Assembly: GCA_035551835.1 (NCBI GenBank)
Contig: DASZMN010000032.1
Location: 30,374-94,373, forward strand
Length of the DNA stretch: 64,000 nt
Origin: Bog-473 sp035551835
Lineage (GTDB): Bacteria > Actinomycetota > Acidimicrobiia > Acidimicrobiales > RAAP-2
Direction: 5' to 3'
Each line of letters starts with the position of its first letter. Within the stretch, counting starts at the first letter, position 1. Below are positions 42,042 through 51,001 of the stretch, piece by piece. The position numbers were made by a program, and so were the translations under genes. Below the pieces are notes generated by a model. That model was not told the DNA's origin and did not search any database. It saw only the letters and a program-made list of their open reading frames with translations.

Positions 42042-43459
42042 GCGGCGTCGACGAGGCAGTCGCTCCGCAGCCCGCCCGCGTGGGCAAAGACCGCCGGCAG
42101 CTCCCGAGCTGGCGCTGGGAGGAGCTCCGCACGACCCTGTGGGTCGTCCCGAGCATGCTCGTGGTGGTCGCGGTGCTGTTGTTCTTGATCACCTTCGAGA
42201 TCGACGTGTCCGCCTACCACCACCCGGACATCCTCCCGTCGTGGATCCGCACCGGGAACGCCGACGCCGAGCGCCAGGTCCTGATCGCCATCGCCGCGGC
42301 GGTCATCACGGTGGTGGGCGTCGTGTTCTCCATCACGATCCTCGCCCTCACACTGGCGTCGCAGCAGTTCGGGCCGCGCATGATGCGGAACTTCGTGCGC
42401 GACATCGGCAACCAGGTCACCCTGGGCATCTTCGTCGGCACCTTCGTCTACTCGGTCCTGGCGCTCGGTTCCATCAACAGCCTCAGTCCGACGTTCGTCC
42501 CGCACCTCTCGACGTCGATCGCCGAGGCGCTGCTCCTCGTCGACCTCGGCGTCCTCATCTATTTCATCCATCACATCGCGAAGTCGATTCAGCTCCCCGA
42601 GGTGATTGCGGGTATCGCGGCCGACCTGATGTCGTCCATCGACGCCGAGTTCCCAGACCGGGTGGGGGTGCGCGACAACCGCTCGCAGCAGCACAGCGGG
42701 AAGAGCGTGCCCGAGCTGCTCACGCTGATCGAGGAGCGTGGCGCCGTGGTTCCCTCACAGGTGAGCGGGTACATCCAGTACGTCGGGTATTCGCAGCTGA
42801 TCACCATCGCCACGCGGACGGATTCGATCATCCGCTTGGAGCACCGGCCTGGGCACTACCTGGCGACAGGGCGCCCGCTCGCCATGGTGTGGCCCCGGGA
42901 CGCCGCGCCCGAGGTGGCGCTGGCGCTGGGGAAGGCACACGTGACGGGGCCGCACCGGACGCTGGTGCAGGACCCGGTCTTCGCCATCGACCAACTGGTG
43001 GAGATCGCCATCCGCGCCCTGTCGGTTGCGGTGAACGACACCTTTACGACCCTCACCTGCATCGACTGGCTGTCGGCGGGCTTGGGGCGCGTGTCGGGCC
43101 GCGTACTCGACGAGGGCGTCTACCGGGACTCGAGCGGTCGAGTCCGCCTGATTGAGTTCGATCCCTCGTACGCCCGCATGGTGAACCGGGCCTTCGACAA
43201 GATCCGTCAGTCGGCGCGGGGCATGCCCGCCGTGCTGATTCGACTGATCGACTCGTTGGGGTCGATCATGCTCGACACCACCTCGCCCGAGCAGCGGGCG
43301 GTGCTGCGACGGCAGGCGGACATGGTCCTGCGCCTGGCCGAAGAGACCGTGTCCGAAGCGAACGACCTCGAGGAGATCCGGTTCCGCTACCGCAGGATCC
43401 CCAGTGAGGATGCGTTCGGTGAGAACGCGCACAGTTGGTCGGAGATGGATCCGGCCTAA
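42038..43459 (+). CDS. DUF2254 family membrane protein
   Basis: A 473-residue protein with four helices in the first ~170 residues (TLWVVPSMLVVVAVLLFLITF, then VLIAIAAAVITVVGVVFSITILALTLASQQFGPR, and two more), and a ~300-residue soluble C-terminal part. 'LASQQFGPRMMRNFVRD' and 'AIRALSVAVNDTFTTLTCIDWL' are diagnostic of DUF2254, a family without proven function. GTG 42038 has GGAGGG upstream. The C-terminal domain ends at a charged helix rich in Glu. Convergent with the CapA gene. Confidence 0.88.
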   Translation: MSGVDEAVAPQPARVGKDRRQLPSWRWEELRTTLWVVPSMLVVVAVLLFLITFEIDVSAYHHPDILPSWIRTGNADAERQVLIAIAAAVITVVGVVFSITILALTLASQQFGPRMMRNFVRDIGNQVTLGIFVGTFVYSVLALGSINSLSPTFVPHLSTSIAEALLLVDLGVLIYFIHHIAKSIQLPEVIAGIAADLMSSIDAEFPDRVGVRDNRSQQHSGKSVPELLTLIEERGAVVPSQVSGYIQYVGYSQLITIATRTDSIIRLEHRPGHYLATGRPLAMVWPRDAAPEVALALGKAHVTGPHRTLVQDPVFAIDQLVEIAIRALSVAVNDTFTTLTCIDWLSAGLGRVSGRVLDEGVYRDSSGRVRLIEFDPSYARMVNRAFDKIRQSARGMPAVLIRLIDSLGSIMLDTTSPEQRAVLRRQADMVLRLAEETVSEANDLEEIRFRYRRIPSEDAFGENAHSWSEMDPA

Positions 43460-43511
43460 TTCGAGGTCGGCACCGCAACCTCTGGACGCGGCGCACGGCA
43501 CGACCTTGGCG

Positions 43512-44891
43512 TTACCCGCCCGCGTTGTCCGTGGGGGAGGTGGTGGTCGAGGCCGGTGCAGTGGTGGTGGTGGTGTGCGTGCTGGCGCGGGTCGACGTCG
43601 TGGTGGCGGCCGTCGTCGTGGTGGTCGTCGTGGCGCTGCCGCTGTTGCCCGTCGGCGAACTCGTGGTGGTGGTGGTGGGCGGAGCCGGGGGAGCCACGAA
43701 CGGCGTCGTCTCGCCGCTCAGGGTCGCCACGCTCGTCGACGGCGTGACGGCGAGGTTCGTGCAACTACGGGCCGCGTTCCAGCTCTGGACGGCCGCCGTT
43801 GCCGGCTGTCCGGTGAGGGGCTGGGGCAGGCCGCCCACGATGGTCGCGGGACGGAAGACGGCGCTCGTGACGTGCCGCCCCTCCGCGGTGATGATGAGGG
43901 CGCCGCTGTCGGTCTCGGGCGGCGCGTCGTCGTAGAAGGCGAAGTTGCCGAGGCCGTAGGCGACGTACGAGCTCCCGAGGTAGCCGGCACCGGAGAGCAC
44001 GTGGGCGTCGGCGCCCACCACGATGTCGGCCCCCGCCTTGACCAGCTGCTGGGCGAGCGGCTCTTGCTGGGGGTTAGGGCAGCTCTGGGTCTCGGTGCCC
44101 CAATGCACGTAGACGATCACGGTGTCCGCCGTCCGGCGCACCTGCTGGACCTCGCGCACGAGCTGGGTCGGGTCGATGGCCGACGCGACGCCGGGCTGGG
44201 TCGCCGAGGCCGTCCAGCTGCTCACCAGGTTGTCCGCGATGACCTGGGTCGCCGTGATGATGGCGATGCGCTGGCCGTTGATGGTCACGCGGTAGGGGGT
44301 GAACGCCTGGGCCGCCGTGTTGCCGATGCCGATGATGGGGTAGCTGGACTGGCTCGCGATCGTCAGGTTCTGCGAGAGACCCTGGGGCCCACAGTCGAAG
44401 CCGTGGTCGTTGGCCTCGGTGGCGAGCGAGATCGAGGCGCTCTTGAGGGCCGTGATGGCCGAGGCCGGTGCGTCGAAGATGAACGGCTTGTTCTGTGGCT
44501 CCGGACACACCCCGTCGGTCACCGCGGTCTCGAGGTTCACCATGCTGAGCTGCGTCCCGCTGAAGAGCTGGGGAATGGTGGTGCCGAGGGCGGTGGATGG
44601 GTCCTGCGCCAGCTTCTCGCCGACCACGCCCGCGAAGTGGACGTCACCACCGAAGCCGATCGTGACCGCCCGCCCGCTTCCCTTCCAGTCCGGGTTGAGC
44701 GGCGAGTGGGCGGGGAAGTGCTGCGCGGCCAGCGTGTTGCGCGACGAGGCGGTCGTCGAGGTGGAGGACGAGGAGGTGGGCGGTTTGGTGGAGCCACCCG
44801 AAAAGAAGGCCAGGTAGACGATCAGCACGAGAAGGAGCACGCCCGCGACGGTGAATTGCTGGCGTCGGCGCCTGACCCTGCGTGAGACCAC
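43512..44891 (-). CDS. CapA-family metallophosphoesterase-fold protein
   Basis: A 459-residue protein with one N-terminal membrane anchor (FTVAGVLLLVLIVYLAFFSGG), then a CapA domain: 'VTIGFGGDVHFAG', 'SMVNLETAVT', 'ATEANDHGFDCG', 'VYVHWGTE' and 'VVGADAHVLSGAGYLGSSYVAYGLGNFAFY' keep the metal-binding Asp, Asn and His residues of the calcineurin-like fold. CapA was named for poly-gamma-glutamate capsule, but no capBC genes are here. The ~70-residue tail is almost only Thr/Ser/Ala and probably spans the wall. GTG start, with CATAGT six bases upstream. Confidence 0.88.
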   Translation of the reverse strand: MVSRRVRRRRQQFTVAGVLLLVLIVYLAFFSGGSTKPPTSSSSTSTTASSRNTLAAQHFPAHSPLNPDWKGSGRAVTIGFGGDVHFAGVVGEKLAQDPSTALGTTIPQLFSGTQLSMVNLETAVTDGVCPEPQNKPFIFDAPASAITALKSASISLATEANDHGFDCGPQGLSQNLTIASQSSYPIIGIGNTAAQAFTPYRVTINGQRIAIITATQVIADNLVSSWTASATQPGVASAIDPTQLVREVQQVRRTADTVIVYVHWGTETQSCPNPQQEPLAQQLVKAGADIVVGADAHVLSGAGYLGSSYVAYGLGNFAFYDDAPPETDSGALIITAEGRHVTSAVFRPATIVGGLPQPLTGQPATAAVQSWNAARSCTNLAVTPSTSVATLSGETTPFVAPPAPPTTTTTSSPTGNSGSATTTTTTTAATTTSTRASTHTTTTTAPASTTTSPTDNAGG

Positions 44892-44984
44892 GTCGGCACT
44901 ATGTCACACGGCCTGCCGTCGGACCCGGGCAGGTGGGTCACTGACCAGCCCTTTTGCGCTGGGGGCGGCGGCGGTGCGGCGGGC

Positions 44985-45542
44985 TCAGGCGGCCGAGCGC
45001 GAGTCCCAGTGGGTGGCCAGGGAAGCAACGAGGCCGGTGCAGGCGGCGGCGATCATGTCGCGGCACTCGTCGAAGACGGTCTGGTCGCCGTAATAGGGGT
45101 CCGGCACGTCGGCGGCGGCGCCGGCGACCGGGTCGAAGGAGCGGAGGAGCACGAGGCGGTCCGGGTCGGCCCCGAGCCCGCGCAGGGTCTGTCGGTGCCG
45201 GCGGTCGAGCGCCACCATGAGATCGGTCTGTGCGAGCTCGGCGGAGGCGAACTGGTGGGCGACATGGCGGTCGCCGGGATAGCCGCCGAGGACGAGCGAG
45301 GCCGCAGCGTAGGGGTGCATCGGTTCGCCCTCGTGCCAGGGCCCGGTGCCCGCGCTGGCGACCTGGAGGTGGTCGGCGAGCGTCGTGGCGTCCGCGAGGA
45401 CGGTCGACCCGGCCAGCGAACGCGTGATGACCTCGGCCATCGGCGAGCGACAGATGTTGCCGGTGCAGACGAACACGACGCGATAGGGCCGGTCCCCGAT
45501 GGGGTCCGGCAGCACCAGACGGCCCGGCGTGGGAGCGCTCAC
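44985..45542 (-). CDS. Low-molecular-weight protein-tyrosine phosphatase
   Basis: A 185-residue LMW-PTP. VCTGNICRS gives the C(X)5R(S) P-loop with Cys26 and Arg32, and DVPDPYYG near residue 140 has the general acid Asp. 'DLMVALDRRHRQTL' lies between. It is longer at the N-terminus than E. coli Wzb. In actinobacteria such enzymes act on tyrosine kinases or are secreted; no signal peptide here. Its GTG start overlaps the stop of the acyl-CoA synthetase gene (GTGA). Confidence 0.92.
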   Translation of the reverse strand: MSAPTPGRLVLPDPIGDRPYRVVFVCTGNICRSPMAEVITRSLAGSTVLADATTLADHLQVASAGTGPWHEGEPMHPYAAASLVLGGYPGDRHVAHQFASAELAQTDLMVALDRRHRQTLRGLGADPDRLVLLRSFDPVAGAAADVPDPYYGDQTVFDECRDMIAAACTGLVASLATHWDSRSAA

Positions 45543-47107
45543 GCGGGGGCGTACTCGTCGCGCAGGGACTTCTTGACGACTTTGCCGGTGCCCGCCCTCG
45601 GCCAGTCGGTTCGGACCTCGAGCTGCTCGGGGATCTTCTGCGTCATGAGACCGGCGTCGCGGCAGAAGGCGACGACCTCGGTCAGTCCGAGGGTCTCGGC
45701 GCCCTCGGCGAGCTGCACGACGGCGCAGACCCGCTCGCCGCGCTCGCGGTCGGGCAGCCCGATCACCGCCACCTCCACCACCTTGGGGTGGGTGTAGAGA
45801 AGATCCTCGATCTCCTTGGCGCTGATGTTCTCACCCTTGCGCACGATCACGTCCTTCAGGCGGCCGGTCAGGGTGAGGTGCCCGTCGGCGCGGAGCTTGC
45901 CCAGGTCGCCGGTGCGGAAGTAGCCCTCCTCGTCGAAGGCTTCCTTCGTGAGCGCCGGGTCGGTGTAGCCGTGGAACACCATCGGCCCCTTGACCCGCAC
46001 CTCGCCCTCCTCGCCCGGTTTGGCCGGCGCGCCATCGAGGCGGACGACCCGCACGTCGGCACCCTCGACCGGTTTGCCGTCCGTGTTGGCGAGTTGCTCG
46101 TCGGTGTCGTGCGGTGAGCCGTTGGAGATCATCGGCACCTCGGTCATCCCATAGCCGTGTACGACGCCGCGTCCGCCGATTTCGTCGCGCACCTCGTAGT
46201 GGACTTCGGGCGGCTTGGCCGCACCCCCGCCCGACATGAGACGGAGCGAGGGGAGGACGGGATCGCCCGGCGCCTTGCGCTGCTCGGCGAGGTAGGCGAC
46301 GTAGAACGCGGTGCTGCCGCCGACCATCGTGGCGCCGTGCTTGCGGAAGACGGGCAGCACGACGGGAGCGGAGAACGCTTCGACGAGCACGGCGGGAAAC
46401 CCGAAAGACAACATGGTGACGAGGTAGTCCGGCCCCGCGATGTGTGCGAAAGGGAAGGCGATGGAGCCGACGTCGTCGGGCCCCATGTCGAGGGCGCGGG
46501 CGAGGCCCCAACCCCCGGCGATCAAAGTCTGGTCGGTGTGCTGCACGCCCTTCGGGTCGGCCGTGGAGCCCGAGGTGTAGTAGATCCAGCGGATGGGGGC
46601 GTCCTCGGGCGCGGCCCCGGGTGGCGGCGGGGGCAGCACCCCGGGGTCGGCCTCGGGAAGACCCGCGTCGACGGTGAAGACGGTGGGCCGCGCGGGCGCA
46701 TCGGCGAGGGCGCGATCTGCGATCGCGGCGAAGTCGATGTCGCGCCAGGTGCCGAGGATGACGAAGAGCGAGGCGCCGGTCTGACGGAGGGCAAAGCCGA
46801 CCTCGCGCTCTCGGTAGAGGTGGATGATCGGATTCTGCACCGCACCGAGGCGGGCCAGTGCGATGGACAGCACGATGGTATCGATGCGCGTGGGCAACTG
46901 CCACGAGACGACCGATCCGGTCGAGATGCCCATGCCGTGCAGGCCGGCCGCCACCCGTTCGGCCCGGTCGCGGAACTCGCCGAACGTGACCGTCGTGCCG
47001 TCGGCGGCGATGAGCATCGGGTGATCGGGCGACGCGGCGGCACGCCGGTCGACGAGCTCCCACATGGTGCGGGCGCCGGTGAGAATGTCGCTGGGGCCTG
47101 TGCTCAT
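45539..47107 (-). CDS. AMP-forming acyl-CoA synthetase / ligase
   Basis: A 522-residue ANL-superfamily adenylating enzyme: 'IYYTSGSTADPKGVQHT' is the P-loop (YTSGSTxxPKG), 'HGYGMTEVPM' the A5 motif, 'YFRTGDLGKL' the A7 Asp motif, and 'KDVIVRKGENISAKEIEDLL' plus the C-terminal 'RAGTGKVVKKSLRD' provide the hinge and catalytic Lys. It should activate a fatty or aromatic acid as its CoA thioester. ATG 47107 has GGAAAGGAG upstream. It is coupled to the tyrosine phosphatase gene, an odd pairing. Confidence 0.93.
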   Translation of the reverse strand: MSTGPSDILTGARTMWELVDRRAAASPDHPMLIAADGTTVTFGEFRDRAERVAAGLHGMGISTGSVVSWQLPTRIDTIVLSIALARLGAVQNPIIHLYREREVGFALRQTGASLFVILGTWRDIDFAAIADRALADAPARPTVFTVDAGLPEADPGVLPPPPPGAAPEDAPIRWIYYTSGSTADPKGVQHTDQTLIAGGWGLARALDMGPDDVGSIAFPFAHIAGPDYLVTMLSFGFPAVLVEAFSAPVVLPVFRKHGATMVGGSTAFYVAYLAEQRKAPGDPVLPSLRLMSGGGAAKPPEVHYEVRDEIGGRGVVHGYGMTEVPMISNGSPHDTDEQLANTDGKPVEGADVRVVRLDGAPAKPGEEGEVRVKGPMVFHGYTDPALTKEAFDEEGYFRTGDLGKLRADGHLTLTGRLKDVIVRKGENISAKEIEDLLYTHPKVVEVAVIGLPDRERGERVCAVVQLAEGAETLGLTEVVAFCRDAGLMTQKIPEQLEVRTDWPRAGTGKVVKKSLRDEYAPA

Positions 47108-47187
47108 CGCGCTCCTTTCCGTTCCATTCCATAGCAGCTGGAGGCGGGGTGGCCCCAAGTGGGCGCGCGGCGCGGCAGAATGACGAC

Positions 47188-47460
47188 GTGGTCAAACGAC
47201 CGGTACACCGGGACCCGTTGGCGGAACACGGCGCCGAGGAGGACGAGAGGGGCGTCGACCGCCGGCATCAGGTGGCCCTGGTCGGGGTCGGGGTCGCCGT
47301 GGTGCTGTTGGTGTGGTTCGCCCTGGCCAACGTGCGGGACGTCCGGATCGACTTTTGGGTCTTCAACCGCCAGGCGCCGTTGATCCTCGTGATCGTGATC
47401 TCTGGCCTGCTCGGCGCCCTGATCACCGCGCTGGTCATGCGGCGCCGGACCCGGGAGTAG
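47188..47460 (+). CDS. LapA/DUF1049-like small membrane protein
   Basis: A 90-residue protein with a charged N-terminus (VKRPVHRDPLAEHGAEEDERG) and two helices: 'VALVGVGVAVVLLVWFALANVRDVRIDFWVF' and 'APLILVIVISGLLGALITALVMRRR'. The 'N...V.i.F......PL.lvi..s.llG...' pattern is typical of LapA-domain proteins linked to envelope lipopolysaccharide assembly in Gram-negatives, but of unknown role in actinobacteria. The start is uncertain: GTG 47149 is also possible, and no ribosome site is strong at either. Confidence 0.75.
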   Translation: MVKRPVHRDPLAEHGAEEDERGVDRRHQVALVGVGVAVVLLVWFALANVRDVRIDFWVFNRQAPLILVIVISGLLGALITALVMRRRTRE

Positions 47461-47707
47461 GCGCCCCGCCCCAGGGTCGGGTCCGGCGGTCGCCGGGGGG
47501 TCGGCTGCCCGGAGGGCCGAGCCGCGTCCACAGCGCACGTTCGGGTCGGTGACCGCGTCCTCTGATCGGCGGCCCGGCTCTAAGCTGACGACCGGTGGAG
47601 ACCGCTGCTTGGGCACGAACGAAGGGTCGCATTCTCATTGTCCGCGCCCTCGGGGCGTGCAAGCATGGGGCGCCGATGGATGTGGAGATCCCAGGGGGCA
47701 GGTGGTA

Positions 47708-48109
47708 GTGCCGCTTTCCGACCACGAACAGAAGATCCTGGCTGAGCTCGAAGAGTCGCTGGTCCGCCAGGATCCCGAGTTCGCCGAGCGGGTGAGGTCG
47801 GAGACCGTCTACCGGCACGCCGGCCGGTACTGCAAGTGGGCGGCCGTCACCTTCGTGCTCGGCGTCGTGATCCTGGTCGCGTTCTACTCCAAGTCCGTCG
47901 TGGCCGGGTTCGTCGGCGTCGTCATCATGTTCGCGTCGGCGGTGTGGTTCGAGCGGAACCTGCGGCGCATGGGTCGGGCCGGGTGGCACGACCTCACGCG
48001 GTCGAAGGATGGGGAACCGAGGACCGGTGCCGCATCGAGCGGGATCGAGGGTGCCGTCAGCGGCGCACGCGACTGGTTCCGCACCCGCTTCCACCGGCGC
48101 GAGGGCTGA
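47708..48109 (+). CDS. DUF3040 family membrane protein
   Basis: A 133-residue protein beginning 'VPLSDHEQKILAELEESLVRQDPEFAERV', the signature opening of actinobacterial DUF3040, followed by two helices ('CKWAAVTFVLGVVILVAFY', 'VVAGFVGVVIMFASAVWF') and a basic C-terminal tail. Function unknown. The start is GTG 47708 with GGCAGGTGG upstream. The ~247 bases between this gene and LapA contain a short GC hairpin but no gene. A transcription link to the ROK gene 143 bases downstream is possible. Confidence 0.88.
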   Translation: MPLSDHEQKILAELEESLVRQDPEFAERVRSETVYRHAGRYCKWAAVTFVLGVVILVAFYSKSVVAGFVGVVIMFASAVWFERNLRRMGRAGWHDLTRSKDGEPRTGAASSGIEGAVSGARDWFRTRFHRREG

Positions 48110-48252
48110 ACCGAAGTCTGCCGGACCGTTCGTCCGGTCGTCCTGTCGCCCGCGTCGCCATCGGTCGTTTCGCATCGTGATCCTCTTTGCCGGTAGGACC
48201 GGCGCGCCGGTCGGCGGGGTGGCCCGCGCAGTGGCCTCTGGGGTGGCCTGCG

Positions 48253-49137
48253 GTGGCTGACCTGGCGCTGGCCGTGGACATCGGTGGGACGAAGATGGCC
48301 GCCGGGCTGGTGGGCCTGGACGGGTCCCTGCTGGAGCGGGCGGAGGTGCCGACCAGGGGCGGGCCGGCCGCCGAGGGGAGCGGCGAGCTCTTGTGGCGCG
48401 ACCTGGCCGGGCTCGTCGAGCGGGTCGCCGGGGGTGCCGGTGACCGCCTGGTCGTGTGCGGGGCCGGCTGCGGCGGGCCGATGAGCCCCGGCGGCTCCGA
48501 GGTGTCGCCGCTCAACATCGAGGCGTGGCGTGGGTTTCCGCTGCGGGCCCGGCTGGCCGAGCTGACAGGCCTCCCGACCTTCGTCGACAACGACGCCAAG
48601 GCGCTCGCTCTGGGCGAGGGTTGGACGGGTGCGGCGGCGGGCAACGCGAACTACTTGGGCATGGTCGTGTCGACCGGGGTCGGTGGGGGCATCGTGTTGG
48701 ACGGCCGCCTGCTCGAGGGCCGGTTGGGGAACGCGGGGCACATTGGCCACGTGATCGTGGAGCCCGACGGGCGCGCCTGCCGCTGCGGTGGCCGCGGTTG
48801 TCTCGAAGCGGAGGCATCGGGCCCTGCGATCGCCGCGACCACCGGGCAGCCGCCGCGACTGGCCGTCCCCGAGGTGATCGAGCGCGTCGGGACCTTGGTG
48901 GGCCGCGCCATCGCCTCGGTGGTGAACCTCCTGGACCTGCCGCTCGCCGTCGTCAGCGGTTCGGTCGCGCTCGGTTACGGCGAGCCCTTCTTTCGTTCCG
49001 CGCAAAGCGAGATGGACCTTCGCTGCGGGCTCGAGTTCGCCCGGGGGGCGCGGGTCGTGCCCGGTGGGCTCGGGGACGCGGGCCCGCTGATCGGCGCAGC
49101 CCAGGTCGGGCTCCACGGCCTGGAGCGGGCCGGGTGA
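48253..49137 (+). CDS. ROK-family sugar kinase (glucokinase-like)
   Basis: A 294-residue ROK kinase. 'LAVDIGGTKMAAGLV' is the ATP phosphate loop, 'LPTFVDNDAKALALGE' holds the catalytic Asp of the NDA motif, 'STGVGGGIVLDGRLLEG' and 'GHIGHVIVEPDGRACRCGGRGCLEAEASG' carry the His-Cys zinc site (CxCGxxGCxE). The zinc and ATP motifs are all intact, so an active glucose or N-acyl-hexosamine kinase is expected. GTG 48253 gives the family length. Coupled to the small downstream gene by GTGA. Confidence 0.93.
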   Translation: MADLALAVDIGGTKMAAGLVGLDGSLLERAEVPTRGGPAAEGSGELLWRDLAGLVERVAGGAGDRLVVCGAGCGGPMSPGGSEVSPLNIEAWRGFPLRARLAELTGLPTFVDNDAKALALGEGWTGAAAGNANYLGMVVSTGVGGGIVLDGRLLEGRLGNAGHIGHVIVEPDGRACRCGGRGCLEAEASGPAIAATTGQPPRLAVPEVIERVGTLVGRAIASVVNLLDLPLAVVSGSVALGYGEPFFRSAQSEMDLRCGLEFARGARVVPGGLGDAGPLIGAAQVGLHGLERAG

Positions 49138-49412
49138 GCGGGCGCGTCCGCTGGGGTCGTGACGGCCTGGTGGTGGTCCGGGCCGTGGTGGCGCACCCGA
49201 GTCTGTGGTGGGCGGCACTCGGCGCGCTCGGGCGCCTGGCGCGTCGCGGGTGGTGGCGCCGCCGGCCCTTCCTGCCGGTGCCGGGCGACGCCTATTGGCG
49301 CTTTCGGCTCGTCACGGCGAACGGCGGCGATGGCAATTCGGAGCCGCTCCGGCCCGCCGATGTCGTGGCGTACCTCCGATGGTGTCAGAGGTCGCGCCCC
49401 CACCGCGGATAG
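49134..49412 (+). CDS. Small basic conserved protein
   Basis: A 92-residue Arg/Trp-rich protein: 'WGRDGLVVVRAVVAHPSLWWAALGALGRLARRGWWRRRPFLPVPGDAYWRFRLVTANG'. It has one amphipathic or weakly hydrophobic stretch and no catalytic motif. The end, 'LRPADVVAYLRWCQRSRP', looks like a helix. I recognise no domain, but the GTG start overlaps the ROK kinase stop (GTGA) and codon use is coding-like, so the gene is probably real and co-translated with the kinase. Confidence 0.65.
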   Translation: MSGRVRWGRDGLVVVRAVVAHPSLWWAALGALGRLARRGWWRRRPFLPVPGDAYWRFRLVTANGGDGNSEPLRPADVVAYLRWCQRSRPHRG

Positions 49413-49424
49413 CCTCTCGGTTGT

Positions 49425-49931
49425 ATGGAGCGGGTGCTCCTCCTCAATGCGACCTATGAGCCGCTTGCCCTGGTCTCGGATCGTCGTGCCGTCGTACTCA
49501 TGCTCGCCGGTCGAGCCGAGCCGGTCGCCATCCGAGAGGGCTGCAAGGTCTTCCACTCGGCGCGCCTGGACGTCGAGGTTCCTTCCATCGTCCGATTGAG
49601 CCACATGGTGCGGATCCCGCGCTGGGCCCGCACCCCTCCGGTCACCCGGCGCTCCGTGCTGCGCCGTGACGGCGGGCTCTGCGTCTATTGCTCCCGGCCA
49701 GCCGACACGATCGATCACGTGATCCCGCGCAGCCGGGGCGGCACGCACGACTGGTTCAACGTGGTGGCGGCGTGCAAACGGGACAACCTGGTCAAGGCCG
49801 ACCAGTTGCTCTCCGAGCTGGGTTGGACACTGCGGATGAAGCCCGCTCCGCCCGACGGGCACCTCTGGCGCTTGCGGCACCTCTCGGACGTGGATCCGCT
49901 GTGGGAGCCGTATCTCGCGGCCGCCTCGTAG
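49425..49931 (+). CDS. HNH endonuclease-family protein
   Basis: A 168-residue HNH protein. 'VLLLNATYEPLALVSDRRAVVLMLAGRAEPV' is the conserved N-terminal domain of the actinobacterial stand-alone HNH family. 'LCVYCSRPADTIDHVIPRSRGGTHDWFNVVAACKRDN' contains the zinc Cys pair, the catalytic DH, Asn and the second Cys. These chromosomal proteins are widespread, not tied to mobile elements, and their target is unknown. A TAGCCT box 9 bases before the ATG could support a near-leaderless start. Confidence 0.9.
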   Translation: MERVLLLNATYEPLALVSDRRAVVLMLAGRAEPVAIREGCKVFHSARLDVEVPSIVRLSHMVRIPRWARTPPVTRRSVLRRDGGLCVYCSRPADTIDHVIPRSRGGTHDWFNVVAACKRDNLVKADQLLSELGWTLRMKPAPPDGHLWRLRHLSDVDPLWEPYLAAAS

Positions 49932-49934
49932 GGT

Positions 49935-50657
49935 TTGACCGCGTCCCCTGCCTCGCCCTCGTCGTCTTCGCAGCATCTCTTCGACGTCGAGCCGTTCCGG
50001 ACGGAGCGCCGGCGCGCGGTGATGGTGCGGCAGGTGGCGCATCCGACGCTCGTCCTCGGCAGCACGCAGGCCCCGGCGCTCGTCGCGCCTCAGGAACTCC
50101 GGGCCCGTGGGGTGGAGCTCGTCCGCCGGCGCGGGGGAGGCGGGGCGGTGTATCTCGAGCCGGGGAACCACCTGTGGCTCGACGCGTGGATCCCGCGGGA
50201 CGACCCGCTGTGGTCGCCCGACGTCTCGGTGGCCGCGGAATGGGTGGGCCGCTGGTGGGTCGAGGCGCTGGGGGACCTGGGAGTCGGACCAGGGGAATTC
50301 TCGATCCACGCCGGGCGCGCCTTGCCCGGCCGGCTCGGCGACCTGGTGTGCTTCGCCGGACGCGGTCCCGGCGAGGTCTTCGAGAGGGACCGCAAGGTCG
50401 TCGGCCTCTCGCAGTGGCGCAGCCGCGAGGGCGCGCTGTTCTCCTCCTGCGCGTACCACTCGTGGGAACCCGGGCCGCTCCTTGAGCTTCTCGAAGTCGA
50501 CGCCGGCTCGGCATCGGGCGAGGAGCTGGCCTCGGACCTGACGGGCGCCGCCATCGGGTTGGGCGCGCTGTTGCCGTCGGCGGTCGACCTGTCGTCGGTG
50601 CGAGCGAGATTGGTCGGCTCGTTTCCCGAGTTCGCGACGGGGGCCGGCGGGGCGTAG
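49935..50657 (+). CDS. Biotin/lipoate protein ligase-like (LplA fold) protein
   Basis: A ~240-residue protein of the BPL/LplA/LipB fold. 'TLVLGSTQ' opens the domain, RRRGGGGAVYLEPGNHLWLD is the acyl-binding RRxxGGGAVxHxxG loop (Glu replacing the usual His), and 'DRKVVGLSQWRSREGALFSSC' contains the conserved Lys and the strand after it. Some relatives are inactive or use other substrates. TTG 49935, four bases after the HNH stop, is the most likely start because the conserved region begins soon after it; GTG 50021 would cut into the fold. Confidence 0.75.
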   Translation: MTASPASPSSSSQHLFDVEPFRTERRRAVMVRQVAHPTLVLGSTQAPALVAPQELRARGVELVRRRGGGGAVYLEPGNHLWLDAWIPRDDPLWSPDVSVAAEWVGRWWVEALGDLGVGPGEFSIHAGRALPGRLGDLVCFAGRGPGEVFERDRKVVGLSQWRSREGALFSSCAYHSWEPGPLLELLEVDAGSASGEELASDLTGAAIGLGALLPSAVDLSSVRARLVGSFPEFATGAGGA

Positions 50658-50672
50658 GCGAAGGCCGGTCCG

Positions 50673-50720
50673 GCGTCGGGGTGGGCGTCGGAGTCGGTGG
50701 CGGAGTCGGTGTCGGTGGCG
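50673..50720. repeat. Hexamer-phased G/T-C-G low-complexity array
   Basis: Eight successive hexamers built on GTCGGN/GTGGCG with strict 6-base phase, directly after the lipoate-ligase-like gene. It lies in the 418-base non-coding region upstream of mraZ (50658-51075), where I found no gene. Confidence 0.7.
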
Positions 50721-50876
50721 CGAGACCTCATCGGCCGCGTTGGCCGCCTTTTTCTTTCGTCAGCGCGCCGACCTCTGTCTCGTTGCAGCACCGGGGCGAG
50801 CCCCGCGTCCGCGCGCACCGACTCCACCGCACAGCGGGGCGCGTCCACCTGGCCTTTCTCGACTCTTCCCGGTATG

Positions 50877-50911
50877 CGCCGGGTGCGTCGCCGGGTGCGT
50901 CGCCGGGTCGG
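50877..50911. repeat. 12-bp tandem repeat CGCCGGGTGCGT
   Basis: Two exact units (50877-50888, 50889-50900) and most of a third (50901-50908, CGCCGGGT before it diverges). Located about 100 bases upstream of the mraZ promoter. No dyad; function unknown. Confidence 0.75.
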
Positions 50912-51001
50912 CGTGGCGGTGAACCGGCTCCGGTCACCGACCGTCCGACGCCCCCTTTGGACGGGGAGAGGTGGTTTTTGGGTTGCGGGGGAGGGAAGTA
51001 G

